Assembly (NCBI RefSeq): GCF_946190065.1
Contig: NZ_CAMHZD010000020.1
Location: forward strand, 1-44,723
Source of the DNA: Streptococcus mitis
Lineage (GTDB): Bacteria; Bacillota; Bacilli; Lactobacillales; Streptococcaceae
DNA: 44,723 nt
Direction of reading: 5' to 3'
Shown piece by piece: positions 32,459-41,048 of this stretch; the stretch's first letter is position 1, and every line of letters begins with the position of its first letter. The translations under genes and the position numbers were made by a program. The notes beneath the pieces are model-generated. The model was not told the origin of the DNA and ran no database searches. It saw only the letters and a program-made list of their open reading frames with translations.

Positions 32459-34435
32459 ATGTCAAATCTCTCTGTTAATGCAATCCGTTTCCTAGGTATT
32501 GACGCTATCAACAAAGCCAACTCAGGTCACCCAGGTGTGGTTATGGGAGCGGCTCCGATGGCTTACAGCCTCTTTACAAAACAACTTCGTATCAATCCAG
32601 CTCAACCAAACTGGATTAACCGCGACCGCTTTATTCTTTCAGCTGGTCATGGTTCAATGCTCCTTTATGCCCTTCTTCACCTTTCTGGTTTTGAAGATGT
32701 CAGCATGGATGAGATTAAGAGCTTCCGTCAATGGGGTTCAAAAACACCAGGTCACCCAGAATTTGGTCATACAGCAGGAATTGATGCTACAACAGGTCCT
32801 TTAGGTCAAGGGATTTCAACTGCTACTGGTTTTGCCCAAGCAGAACGTTTCTTGGCAGCCAAATATAACCGCGAAGGCTACAATATCTTTGACCACTATA
32901 CTTACGTTATCTGTGGAGACGGAGATTTGATGGAAGGTGTCTCAAGTGAGGCGGCTTCATATGCAGGCTTGCAAAAACTAGACAAGTTGGTTGTCCTTTA
33001 TGATTCAAATGACATCAACTTGGATGGTGAGACAAAGGATTCCTTCACTGAAAGCGTTCGTGACCGTTACAACGCCTACGGTTGGCATACTGCCTTGGTT
33101 GAAGATGGAACAGATTTAGAAGCAATCCATGCTGCTATCGAAGCAGCTAAAGCTTCAGGTAAACCATCTTTGATTGAAGTGAAGACGGTTATTGGATACG
33201 GTTCTCCAAACAAACAAGGAACTAATGCTGTACACGGTGCCCCTCTTGGAGCAGATGAAACTGCAGCAACTCGTCAAGCCCTTGGTTGGGACTACGAACC
33301 ATTTGAAATCCCAGAACAAGTATATGCTGATTTCAAAGAAAATGTTGCAGACCGTGGCGCATCAGCTTATGAAGCTTGGACAAAATTAGTTGCTGATTAT
33401 AAAGAAGCTCACCCAGAATTGGCTGCAGAAGTAGAAGCTATTATTGATGGACGTGATCCAGTTGAAGTGACTCCAGCAGACTTCCCAGCATTAGAAAATG
33501 GCTTCTCTCAAGCAACTCGTAATTCAAGCCAAGATGCCTTGAATGTTGTGGCAGCTAAGTTACCAACCTTCCTAGGTGGATCAGCTGACCTAGCTCACTC
33601 GAACATGACTTATATCAAGACTGACGGACTTCAAGACGATGCCAATCGCTTGAACCGTAACATTCAGTTTGGTGTTCGTGAATTTGCAATGGGAACGATC
33701 TTGAACGGTATGGCCCTTCATGGTGGACTTCGTGTATACGGTGGAACTTTCTTCGTCTTCTCTGACTATGTGAAGGCAGCTGTCCGCTTGTCAGCCTTGC
33801 AAGGACTTCCTGTGACTTATGTCTTTACCCACGATTCAATCGCGGTTGGGGAAGACGGTCCGACTCACGAACCAGTTGAGCACTTAGCAGGTCTTCGTGC
33901 TATGCCAAATCTAAATGTTTTCCGTCCAGCAGATGCGCGTGAAACGCAAGCAGCTTGGTACCTTGCAGTGACAAGCGAAAAAACACCAACTGCCCTTGTC
34001 TTGACCCGTCAAAACTTGACTGTTGAAGAAGGGACAGACTTCGACAAGGTTGCAAAAGGTGCCTATGTTGTCTATGAAAATGCAGCAGACTTTGATACCA
34101 TCTTGATTGCAACAGGTTCAGAGGTCAATCTTGCTGTCTCAGCTGCCAAAGAATTGGCTAGTCAAGGCGCAAAAGTCCGCGTAGTCAGCATGCCATCTAC
34201 AGATGTCTTTGATAAACAAGATGCAGCATACAAGGAAGAAATTCTTCCAAATGCAGTTCGCCGTCGTGTTGCAGTCGAAATGGGTGCAAGTCAAAACTGG
34301 TACAAATATGTTGGTCTAGATGGTGCTGTTCTTGGTATTGATACCTTCGGAGCCTCTGCACCAGCACCAAAAGTATTGGCAGAATATGGCTTTACAGTTG
34401 AAAATCTTGTAAAAGTCGTTCAAAACTTGAAATAA
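32459..34435 (+). CDS. tkt: transketolase
   Basis: 658 residues, ThDP-dependent. Moves two-carbon units between ketose and aldose phosphates in the non-oxidative pentose pathway. [14 protein letters not shown], the ThDP motif [19 protein letters not shown] and [10 protein letters not shown] are present. In the second half are [19 protein letters not shown] (catalytic His/Glu region) and the C-terminal ligand domain. AAAGGA precedes the ATG. In pneumococcal genomes I remember, the ascorbate (ula) operon lies just upstream; here it is absent. Confidence 0.97.
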   Translation: MSNLSVNAIRFLGIDAINKANSGHPGVVMGAAPMAYSLFTKQLRINPAQPNWINRDRFILSAGHGSMLLYALLHLSGFEDVSMDEIKSFRQWGSKTPGHPEFGHTAGIDATTGPLGQGISTATGFAQAERFLAAKYNREGYNIFDHYTYVICGDGDLMEGVSSEAASYAGLQKLDKLVVLYDSNDINLDGETKDSFTESVRDRYNAYGWHTALVEDGTDLEAIHAAIEAAKASGKPSLIEVKTVIGYGSPNKQGTNAVHGAPLGADETAATRQALGWDYEPFEIPEQVYADFKENVADRGASAYEAWTKLVADYKEAHPELAAEVEAIIDGRDPVEVTPADFPALENGFSQATRNSSQDALNVVAAKLPTFLGGSADLAHSNMTYIKTDGLQDDANRLNRNIQFGVREFAMGTILNGMALHGGLRVYGGTFFVFSDYVKAAVRLSALQGLPVTYVFTHDSIAVGEDGPTHEPVEHLAGLRAMPNLNVFRPADARETQAAWYLAVTSEKTPTALVLTRQNLTVEEGTDFDKVAKGAYVVYENAADFDTILIATGSEVNLAVSAAKELASQGAKVRVVSMPSTDVFDKQDAAYKEEILPNAVRRRVAVEMGASQNWYKYVGLDGAVLGIDTFGASAPAPKVLAEYGFTVENLVKVVQNLK

Positions 34436-34440
34436 TTCTA

Positions 34441-34470
34441 AAAATCAGGGCGCAAGCTCTGGTTTTTTCT
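34441..34470 (+). terminator. terminator after tkt
   Basis: AAAATCAGGG / CTCTGGTTTT with two G-U pairs, T tract. Confidence 0.85.
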
Positions 34471-34552
34471 TACTAGAAAAGTAAGGTACAATCTTGTAAA
34501 AGTAACTGAAATTTGATATAGTAGTCCTATGTAAAAGACAAAGGAGAATATA

Positions 34553-34852
34553 ATGGAATCACAATATACATTTTTAATCATTCTTGTGGCTATGGTGGGC
34601 TTGATGTTCTTTACGCAACGCTCTCAAAAGAAACAAGCACAAAAGCGTATGGAAAGCTTGAATAAATTACAAAAAGGCTATGAAGTGATTACAATCGGTG
34701 GACTTTATGGAACAGTCGATGAAGTAGATACAGAAAAGAAAACAATTGTTCTTGATGTAGATGGGGTTTACTTGACTTTTGAACTAGCTGCTATCAAGAC
34801 AGTATTACCACTTAAAGAAACAGCTTCACTCGAAGGTGCAATTGAAAAATAA
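34553..34852 (+). CDS. yajC: preprotein translocase accessory subunit YajC
   Basis: 99 residues. One N-terminal transmembrane helix (FLIILVAMVGLMFFTQ), RSQKKQAQKRMESLNKLQKGYEVITIGGLYGTV, and a small beta domain. Partner of SecDF/YidC at the membrane. AAAGGAG before the ATG; a short hairpin terminator follows. Confidence 0.95.
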   Translation: MESQYTFLIILVAMVGLMFFTQRSQKKQAQKRMESLNKLQKGYEVITIGGLYGTVDEVDTEKKTIVLDVDGVYLTFELAAIKTVLPLKETASLEGAIEK

Positions 34853-34853
34853 G

Positions 34854-34878
34854 ACGGGATCACGAACTCCCGTTTTTC
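34854..34878 (+). terminator. terminator after yajC
   Basis: ACGGGA TCACGAAC TCCCGT then TTTTCT. Confidence 0.8.
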
Positions 34879-34898
34879 TATAAAAGAAAGGAAATGGG

Positions 34899-35342
34899 AT
34901 GAAAAAACTAGTTTTTGTCTGTCTGGGAAATATTTGCCGCAGCCCTATGGCCGAGTTTGTTATGAAATCAATGACAGATAATTACGAAATCCAAAGTCGA
35001 GCGACTTCCTCTTGGGAACATGGTAATCCGATTCATAAGGGAACTCAGGGGGTTTTTCAAGAGTATGATATTCCTTATGACAAAGACAAAACATCGCTTC
35101 AGATTAGTAAGGAAGATTTTGAAGTCTTTGATTATATTATCGGCATGGATGCTTCAAATGTTTCTGACTTACGTCAGATGTGTCCAGTAGATTGTCAAGA
35201 TAAGATTTACTCATTCGCATCTGAAAGTGTTCCAGATCCTTGGTATACAGGAGATTTTGAGGAAACCTATCAGCGTGTTCAAGAAGGTTGTCAAGCTTGG
35301 TTAGAACGTTTAGAAAAGGAGAGTGAAGGTGGAAAATCTTAA
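34899..35342 (+). CDS. ptp: low-molecular-weight protein-tyrosine phosphatase
   Basis: 147 residues. P-loop CLGNICRS with nucleophile C8 and R14 and the general-acid Asp in VPDPWYTGDF, so active-site residues are complete. The pneumococcal Ptp at this position influences capsule regulation (established there). GAAAGGAAA precedes the ATG. Overlaps the MORN gene by 14 nt, an operon pair. Confidence 0.93.
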   Translation: MKKLVFVCLGNICRSPMAEFVMKSMTDNYEIQSRATSSWEHGNPIHKGTQGVFQEYDIPYDKDKTSLQISKEDFEVFDYIIGMDASNVSDLRQMCPVDCQDKIYSFASESVPDPWYTGDFEETYQRVQEGCQAWLERLEKESEGGKS

Positions 35343-35739
35343 GAATGTTTACGAAAAGTATCGTGTCTATCTGACTCGTCCACGTTTAGAGCTTTTGGCA
35401 GTAGTTATGATTGTTTTCTGTGCCGTACTCGTTTTTTTTCTAAATATTCCCGGAAAAGGTGTTCTAAAGCTTGATAATGGAACGATTGTTTACGATGGCA
35501 GTCTTGTCCGTGGTAAAATGAATGGACAAGGTACCATCACCTTCCAAAATGGAGATCAATATACAGGTGGCTTCAACAATGGAGCCTTCAACGGAAAAGG
35601 TACCTTTCAATCTAAAGAAGGCTGGACCTACGAAGGTGATTTTATAAATGGTCAGGCTGAAGGAAAAGGAAAGCTGACAACAGAACAAGGAGTCGTTTAT
35701 GAAGGGACTTTTAAACAAGGCGTTTTTCAACAAAAATAA
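35329..35739 (+). CDS. membrane-anchored MORN-repeat protein
   Basis: 136 residues from GTG (MENLKNVYEKYRVYL), 7 nt after AAGGAG; a GTG two codons earlier is closer to the ribosome site and less likely. One transmembrane helix at ~20-42 (LLAVVMIVFCAVLVFF), then three to four MORN repeats: YDGSLVRGKMNGQGTITF, YTGGFNNGAFNGKGTF, YEGDFINGQAEGKGKL, YEGTFKQGVF. MORN proteins bind lipids or act as scaffolds; the role here is unknown. Translationally coupled to ptp. Confidence 0.9.
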   Translation: MENLKNVYEKYRVYLTRPRLELLAVVMIVFCAVLVFFLNIPGKGVLKLDNGTIVYDGSLVRGKMNGQGTITFQNGDQYTGGFNNGAFNGKGTFQSKEGWTYEGDFINGQAEGKGKLTTEQGVVYEGTFKQGVFQQK

Positions 35740-35741
35740 AG

Positions 35742-35759
35742 CCTCCTTATCAAAGGAGG
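35742..35759. terminator. hairpin after the MORN gene
   Basis: CCTCCTT ATCA AAGGAGG, 7-bp perfect stem with an A-rich left flank and a poor T tract on the right. A weak terminator. Confidence 0.6.
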
Positions 35760-35776
35760 TATTGTTAGCATCTAAA

Positions 35777-35790
35777 AGTAAGCGCTTACT
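35777..35790. promoter_or_regulatory. cre-like palindrome upstream of adhE
   Basis: AGTAAGCGCTTACT, a perfect 14-bp palindrome that fits the CcpA cre consensus except at the outermost base of each side. About 210 nt upstream of the adhE start site. CcpA control of adhE is known in streptococci; use of this site is inferred. Confidence 0.6.
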
Positions 35791-35830
35791 AGAAAATCTA
35801 TCTCTTTCCAAGCTCCTCTTCCAATCAAGC

Positions 35831-36004
35831 TTGTGAAATAAAAAATATTTGAAATTGATTTCACAAACTCTAACAAAAAAACTTGATAAGTAAAGAAAAT
35901 GATAAAAAATTCACAAACAATAAAAAATTCTTTGTGAAATGTTTATGAAACTGTTTACAAAGTTGAAATAATGCGTTATAATAAACTTGTGAAAAAATTA
36001 ACAA
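35831..36004. promoter_or_regulatory. Rex operator and half-sites at the adhE promoter
   Basis: TTGTGAAAAAATTAACAA at 35987-36004 matches the Rex consensus TTGTGAANNNNTTCACAA with one mismatch and sits just behind the -10, a repression position. Isolated half-sites lie upstream: TTGTGAA 35831, TTCACAA 35860, TTCACAA 35910 and TTGTGAA 35932. Rex senses NADH/NAD+, and adhE is its classic target. Confidence 0.75.
35954..35982 (+). promoter_or_regulatory. adhE promoter
   Basis: TTTACA, 17-nt spacer, TATAAT; leader ~50 nt containing the Rex operator. Confidence 0.75.
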
Positions 36005-36038
36005 AGGATATCAATCCTTGAAAGCTATGGAGGAAAAT

Positions 36039-38690
36039 ATGGCTGATAAAAAAACTGTGACACCAGAAGAAAAGAAACTCGCTGCTGAAAAGCATGTCGA
36101 TGGCTTGGTGCAAAAAGCTTTAGTTGCTCTTGAGGAAATGCGTAAACTCGACCAAGAACAGGTCGACTACATCGTAGCTAAAGCGTCAGTGGCAGCTTTG
36201 GATGCCCACGGAGAATTGGCTTTACATGCCTTTGAAGAAACAGGACGTGGTGTATTTGAAGATAAAGCAACTAAGAACTTGTTTGCTTGTGAACACGTAG
36301 TAAACAACATGCGCCACACTAAGACAGTTGGCGTTATCGAAGAAGACGATGTAACAGGTTTGACTCTTATTGCTGAACCAGTTGGTGTTGTCTGTGGTAT
36401 CACTCCAACAACAAACCCAACATCAACAGCAATCTTCAAATCATTGATTTCATTGAAGACACGTAATCCAATCGTTTTTGCCTTCCACCCATCAGCTCAA
36501 GAATCATCAGCTCACGCAGCTCAAATCGTTCGTGATGCTGCGATTAAAGCAGGAGCTCCTGAAAACTGCGTACAGTGGATCACTGAACCATCTATGGAAG
36601 CAACTAGTGCCCTTATGAACCACGAAGGTGTTGCGACAATCCTTGCAACAGGTGGTAATGCCATGGTTAAAGCCGCATACTCATGTGGTAAACCAGCTCT
36701 TGGGGTAGGTGCCGGAAACGTTCCAGCTTATGTTGAAAAATCAGCAAACATCCGTCAAGCAGCACACGATATCGTTATGTCTAAATCATTTGATAATGGT
36801 ATGGTCTGTGCATCTGAACAAGCGGTTATCATTGATAAAGAAATTTACGATGAATTTGTAGCAGAGTTCAAATCTTACCACACTTACTTTGTAAACAAAA
36901 AAGAAAAAGCTCTTCTTGAAGAATTCTGCTTCGGCGTGAAAGCAAACAGCAAAAACTGTGCTGGTGCGAAATTGAACGCTGACATCGTTGGTAAACCAGC
37001 AACTTGGATTGCAGAGCAAGCAGGATTTACAGTTCCAGAAGGAACAAACATTCTTGCTGCAGAATGTAAAGAAGTTGGTGAAAACGAGCCATTGACTCGT
37101 GAAAAATTGTCACCAGTTATCGCAGTTTTGAAATCTGAAAGCCGTGAAGATGGTATTTCCAAAGCTCGTCAAATGGTTGAATTTAACGGTCTTGGTCACT
37201 CAGCAGCTATCCACACAGCTGACGAAGAATTGACTAAAGAATTTGGTAAAGCTGTTAAAGCTATTCGTGTTATCTGTAACTCACCTTCTACTTTCGGTGG
37301 TATCGGGGACGTTTACAATGCCTTCTTGCCATCATTGACACTCGGATGTGGTTCTTACGGACGTAACTCAGTTGGGGATAACGTTAGTGCTATTAACCTT
37401 TTGAATATCAAAAAAGTCGGAAGACGGAGAAATAACATGCAATGGATGAAACTTCCTTCAAAAACATACTTTGAACGTGATTCAATTCAATATCTTCAAA
37501 AATGTCGTGACGTTGAACGTGTCATGATCGTTACTGACCATGCCATGGTAGAGCTTGGTTTCCTTGATCGTATCATCGAACAACTTGACCTTCGTCGCAA
37601 TAAGGTTGTTTACCAAATCTTTGCTGATGTAGAACCAGATCCAGATATCACTACAGTTGAACGTGGTACTGAGATTATGCGTGCCTTCAAACCAGATACA
37701 ATCATCGCTCTTGGTGGTGGATCTCCAATGGATGCTGCTAAAGTAATGTGGCTCTTCTATGAACAACCAGAAGTGGACTTCCGTGACCTTGTTCAAAAAT
37801 TTATGGATATCCGTAAACGTGCCTTCAAATTCCCGTTGCTTGGTAAGAAGACTAAATTCATCGCGATTCCAACTACATCTGGTACAGGATCTGAAGTAAC
37901 ACCATTTGCCGTTATCTCTGATAAAGCAAACAACCGTAAATACCCAATCGCTGACTACTCATTGACACCAACTGTGGCAATCGTAGACCCTGCTTTGGTA
38001 TTGACAGTTCCTGGATTTGTTGCTGCGGACACTGGTATGGACGTATTGACTCACGCGACTGAAGCTTACGTATCACAAATGGCTAGCGACTACACTGACG
38101 GTCTTGCACTTCAAGCCATCAAGCTTGTATTTGAAAACCTTGAAAGCTCAGTTAAGAATGCAGACTTCCATTCACGCGAAAAAATGCATAACGCTTCAAC
38201 TATTGCTGGTATGGCCTTTGCCAATGCTTTCCTAGGTATTTCTCATTCAATGGCCCATAAGATTGGTGCTCAATTCCACACAATCCACGGTCGTACAAAT
38301 GCAATCTTGCTTCCATACGTCATCCGCTACAACGGTACACGTCCAGCTAAGACAGCAACATGGCCTAAGTACAACTACTACCGTGCAGATGAAAAATACC
38401 AAGATATCGCACGCATGCTTGGCCTTCCAGCTTCTACTCCAGAAGAAGGGGTTGAATCTTACGCAAAAGCTGTCTACGAACTTGGTGAGCGCGTAGGTAT
38501 CCAAATGAACTTCAAAGCACAAGGAATTGATGAAAAAGAATGGAAAGAACATTCTCGTGAATTGGCCTTCCTTGCTTATGAAGATCAATGTTCGCCTGCA
38601 AACCCACGCCTTCCAATGGTTGACCATATGCAAGAAATCATCGAAGATTCTTACTATGGTTACAAAGAAAGACCAGGACGCCGTAAATAA
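36039..38690 (+). CDS. adhE: bifunctional acetaldehyde-CoA/alcohol dehydrogenase
   Basis: 883 residues from MADKKTVTPEEKK; GGAGGA before this ATG excludes the in-frame TTG at 36018. N-terminal CoA-acylating aldehyde dehydrogenase (PTTNPTSTAIFKS, catalytic Cys in FDNGMVCASEQ) and C-terminal iron alcohol dehydrogenase (ALGGGSPMDAAK, TTSGTGSEVTPFAV, and HSMAHKIGAQFHTIHGRTNA with iron ligands). Converts acetyl-CoA to ethanol, regenerating two NAD+, and forms spirosomes. Both domains are intact. Monocistronic, between the Rex/cre region and a terminator. Confidence 0.97.
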   Translation: MADKKTVTPEEKKLAAEKHVDGLVQKALVALEEMRKLDQEQVDYIVAKASVAALDAHGELALHAFEETGRGVFEDKATKNLFACEHVVNNMRHTKTVGVIEEDDVTGLTLIAEPVGVVCGITPTTNPTSTAIFKSLISLKTRNPIVFAFHPSAQESSAHAAQIVRDAAIKAGAPENCVQWITEPSMEATSALMNHEGVATILATGGNAMVKAAYSCGKPALGVGAGNVPAYVEKSANIRQAAHDIVMSKSFDNGMVCASEQAVIIDKEIYDEFVAEFKSYHTYFVNKKEKALLEEFCFGVKANSKNCAGAKLNADIVGKPATWIAEQAGFTVPEGTNILAAECKEVGENEPLTREKLSPVIAVLKSESREDGISKARQMVEFNGLGHSAAIHTADEELTKEFGKAVKAIRVICNSPSTFGGIGDVYNAFLPSLTLGCGSYGRNSVGDNVSAINLLNIKKVGRRRNNMQWMKLPSKTYFERDSIQYLQKCRDVERVMIVTDHAMVELGFLDRIIEQLDLRRNKVVYQIFADVEPDPDITTVERGTEIMRAFKPDTIIALGGGSPMDAAKVMWLFYEQPEVDFRDLVQKFMDIRKRAFKFPLLGKKTKFIAIPTTSGTGSEVTPFAVISDKANNRKYPIADYSLTPTVAIVDPALVLTVPGFVAADTGMDVLTHATEAYVSQMASDYTDGLALQAIKLVFENLESSVKNADFHSREKMHNASTIAGMAFANAFLGISHSMAHKIGAQFHTIHGRTNAILLPYVIRYNGTRPAKTATWPKYNYYRADEKYQDIARMLGLPASTPEEGVESYAKAVYELGERVGIQMNFKAQGIDEKEWKEHSRELAFLAYEDQCSPANPRLPMVDHMQEIIEDSYYGYKERPGRRK

Positions 38691-38703
38691 TTGTTATCAG
38701 CCT

Positions 38704-38731
38704 AGAGGCAGGAATTTCCTGTCTCTTTTTT
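38704..38731 (+). terminator. terminator after adhE
   Basis: AGAGGCAGG AATTT CCTGTCTCT then TTTTT (one G-U). Confidence 0.9.
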
Positions 38732-38732
38732 G

Positions 38733-38893
38733 TGAAATTGGAAGATTGAAAATAATTTTTAGCTTTGCTATTTTCACTTTTCATTTTAGAAGGAAACCGG
38801 TAAATGACTAGGTAGACAAAGAAAGATAGCAGTATAGGCTTTCAAAGGAGAAAGAAAAATAAGTGAGGTGTAGACAAAAAACAACGCCCGTAC
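38733..38893. other. AT-rich stretch between adhE and gapA, no gene called
   Basis: After the adhE terminator there is 160 nt with no convincing frame. AAAGGAG at ~38840 is followed at 38861 by a GTG opening a 16-codon frame, too far and too short to call. The gapA promoter begins at 38894. Confidence 0.5.
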
Positions 38894-38922
38894 TTGCAAT
38901 TAAACTTAAATAGTTATATAAT
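38894..38922 (+). promoter_or_regulatory. gapA promoter
   Basis: TTGCAA, 17-nt spacer, TATAAT; ~80-nt leader. Confidence 0.75.
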
Positions 38923-39008
38923 AGGTTTGTTGAAAGGTGATTTGTAGTGATTCAAGTTACTCTTTTCACAATAAAAATTTCATGATTTTCATAAGGAGGA
39001 AATCACTA

Positions 39009-40019
39009 ATGGTAGTTAAAGTTGGTATTAACGGTTTCGGACGTATCGGTCGTCTTGCTTTCCGTCGTATCCAAAACGTAGAAGGTGTTGAAGTTACTCG
39101 TATCAACGACCTTACAGATCCAGTTATGCTTGCACACTTGTTGAAATACGACACAACTCAAGGTCGTTTCGACGGTACTGTTGAAGTTAGAGAAGGTGGA
39201 TTTGAAGTTAACGGTAAATTCATCAAAGTTTCTGCTGAACGTGATCCAGAACAAATCGACTGGGCTAACGACGGTGTAGAAATCGTTCTTGAAGCTACTG
39301 GTTTCTTTGCTAAGAAAGCAGCTGCTGAAAAACACTTGCACGCTGGTGGAGCTAAAAAAGTTGTTATCACTGCTCCTGGTGGAAACGACGTTAAAACAGT
39401 TGTATTCAACACTAACCACGACGTTCTTGACGGTACTGAAACAGTTATCTCAGGTGCTTCATGTACTACAAACTGCTTGGCTCCTATGGCTAAAGCTCTT
39501 CAAGATAACTTTGGTGTTGTTGAAGGATTGATGACTACTATCCACGCTTACACTGGTGACCAAATGATCCTTGACGGACCACACCGTGGTGGTGACCTTC
39601 GCCGTGCTCGCGCTGGTGCTGCAAACATCGTTCCTAACTCAACTGGTGCTGCAAAAGCTATCGGTCTTGTAATCCCAGAATTGAACGGTAAACTTGACGG
39701 ATCTGCACAACGCGTTCCAACTCCAACTGGATCAGTTACTGAATTGGTAGCAGTTCTTGAAAAGAACGTTACTGTTGATGAAGTGAACGCAGCTATGAAA
39801 GCAGCTTCAAACGAATCATACGGTTACACAGAAGATCCAATCGTATCTTCAGATATCGTAGGTATGTCTTACGGTTCATTGTTTGACGCAACTCAAACTA
39901 AAGTTCTTGACGTTGACGGTAAACAATTGGTTAAAGTTGTATCATGGTACGACAACGAAATGTCATACACTGCACAACTTGTTCGTACTCTTGAATACTT
40001 CGCAAAAATCGCTAAATAA
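39009..40019 (+). CDS. gapA: glyceraldehyde-3-phosphate dehydrogenase
   Basis: 336 residues from [21 protein letters not shown]-binding GFGRIGR, catalytic [15 protein letters not shown] (Cys nucleophile) and [21 protein letters not shown]. Phosphorylating glycolytic form. AAGGAGG 8 nt before the ATG. Codons are strongly biased (Arg CGT, Asn AAC, Gly GGT), as in highly expressed streptococcal genes. The frame is open 24 codons upstream but without conserved residues. Confidence 0.98.
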   Translation: MVVKVGINGFGRIGRLAFRRIQNVEGVEVTRINDLTDPVMLAHLLKYDTTQGRFDGTVEVREGGFEVNGKFIKVSAERDPEQIDWANDGVEIVLEATGFFAKKAAAEKHLHAGGAKKVVITAPGGNDVKTVVFNTNHDVLDGTETVISGASCTTNCLAPMAKALQDNFGVVEGLMTTIHAYTGDQMILDGPHRGGDLRRARAGAANIVPNSTGAAKAIGLVIPELNGKLDGSAQRVPTPTGSVTELVAVLEKNVTVDEVNAAMKAASNESYGYTEDPIVSSDIVGMSYGSLFDATQTKVLDVDGKQLVKVVSWYDNEMSYTAQLVRTLEYFAKIAK

Positions 40020-40033
40020 TTCATGAGTCGATA

Positions 40034-40062
40034 AAAAGCAAGGCCTCTGGTCTTGCTTTTAA
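40034..40062 (+). terminator. terminator after gapA
   Basis: AAAAGCAAG / CTTGCTTTT, 9-bp perfect stem. Confidence 0.85.
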
Positions 40063-40072
40063 AATATTAAAA

Positions 40073-40095
40073 AATGGATGACGCTATCATCCATT
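40073..40095 (-). terminator. terminator of the RluA-type gene, overlapping its stop
   Basis: AATGGATGA / TCATCCATT, 9 bp; the TGA stop (40089-40087, minus) lies in the stem, and a T tract follows on the minus strand. Confidence 0.8.
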
Positions 40096-40962
40096 CTTTT
40101 TTAATTCTTTTTCAAAAGTATCTGATAGGGTAGTGAAGCTTAATTTCTCTAGAGTAAGCGGATGGGTAAAGGACAGTCGAAAGGCGTGGAGCATAAGTCG
40201 ACTTGTTTTTGATTTACTATTATAGAGAGGGTCACCCAGGATAGGAAGATTATGATTCGAAAGGTGCACACGAATTTGATGGGTTCGCCCTGTCTTTAGC
40301 TTGCAACGAACCAAGGAAGTTTTGTTTGGAAATTGCTTTAATCTGCTTACATGTGTTTCAGCATATTGTCCATTTTTTGTATCAACTATTCGCTTTCTGC
40401 GATCATGGCGATCACGTCCAATTTTGTCTTTGAAAACAAGTTCTTTGCTATTGATATGTCCGTCGACCTGTGCCCAATATTCCCTAGAAATCTCTTTTTT
40501 CTCCAGTAAGCGATTGAGAATAGGCAGGATAAAAGGATTTTTGGCAAAGAGAACCAAACCACTGGTTTCCATGTCTAGACGATGAACGACATAGCAGGTT
40601 TGGCCAATATAGGCACTGACATGGTTAAGAAGGGCGATTTCGTTTGGCTGATTACCATGCGTTTTCATTCCCTCTGGTTTGTTGACAATAATCAGGTGTT
40701 GATCTTGATAAACTTCTTGAACGAGGTTAGGATTGCCCCAAGGAATTTCTTTTTCGGGATAATCTTCCTCGTCAAAAGTCAATTGGCAAACATCTCCAGG
40801 ACTTACCATCTCGTTCCAATGAACTTCTCGCCGATTAATCAAAATATGTTTCTTGATTCTCAAAAAATGCCGGATTTTTCTAGGGATGAGGAGTTGTTCC
40901 TCAAGTAATTGCTTTACCGTCATTTGAGGTAGAGAGTCTGGTAATGTAAATGTGAATTTCAT
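40087..40962 (-). CDS. RluA/RluD-family pseudouridine synthase
   Basis: 291 residues. N-terminal S4-like part (TVKQLLEEQLLIPRKIRHFLRI, INRREVHWNEMV), then the catalytic VVHRLDMETSGLVLFAKN with the nucleophile Asp, and the conserved CKLKTGRTHQIRVHLSNHNLPILGDPLY. It isomerises uridines in rRNA or tRNA; the exact target is unknown. No ribosome site: TGTTACAAT ends 6 nt before the ATG, so a leaderless mRNA is likely. Divergent from pbp2A by 86 nt and convergent with gapA. Confidence 0.92.
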   Translation of the reverse strand: MKFTFTLPDSLPQMTVKQLLEEQLLIPRKIRHFLRIKKHILINRREVHWNEMVSPGDVCQLTFDEEDYPEKEIPWGNPNLVQEVYQDQHLIIVNKPEGMKTHGNQPNEIALLNHVSAYIGQTCYVVHRLDMETSGLVLFAKNPFILPILNRLLEKKEISREYWAQVDGHINSKELVFKDKIGRDRHDRRKRIVDTKNGQYAETHVSRLKQFPNKTSLVRCKLKTGRTHQIRVHLSNHNLPILGDPLYNSKSKTSRLMLHAFRLSFTHPLTLEKLSFTTLSDTFEKELKKNG

Positions 40963-40968
40963 ACAGAT

Positions 40969-40977
40969 ATTGTAACA
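40969..40977 (-). promoter_or_regulatory. extended -10 placing the start at the ATG of the RluA-type gene
   Basis: Minus strand TGTTACAAT (40977-40969), then ATCTGT, then ATG at 40962. Confidence 0.6.
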
Positions 40978-41013
40978 AAAAAAGCCCTATTTGGATAGGA
41001 AATAGCTAAATTC

Positions 41014-41042
41014 TTGTCTTCCTATGATGAAGATGATAAAAT
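41014..41042 (+). promoter_or_regulatory. pbp2A promoter placing the start at its ATG
   Basis: TTGTCT, 17-nt spacer, extended TGATAAAAT; AAACGC, then the ATG at 41049. Predicted +1 is the A of the ATG. Confidence 0.65.
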
Positions 41043-41048
41043 AAACGC

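Noticed and set aside
38861-38911. 16-codon GTG frame before gapA
   Set aside because: Too short, Shine-Dalgarno too distant, and it enters the gapA promoter.
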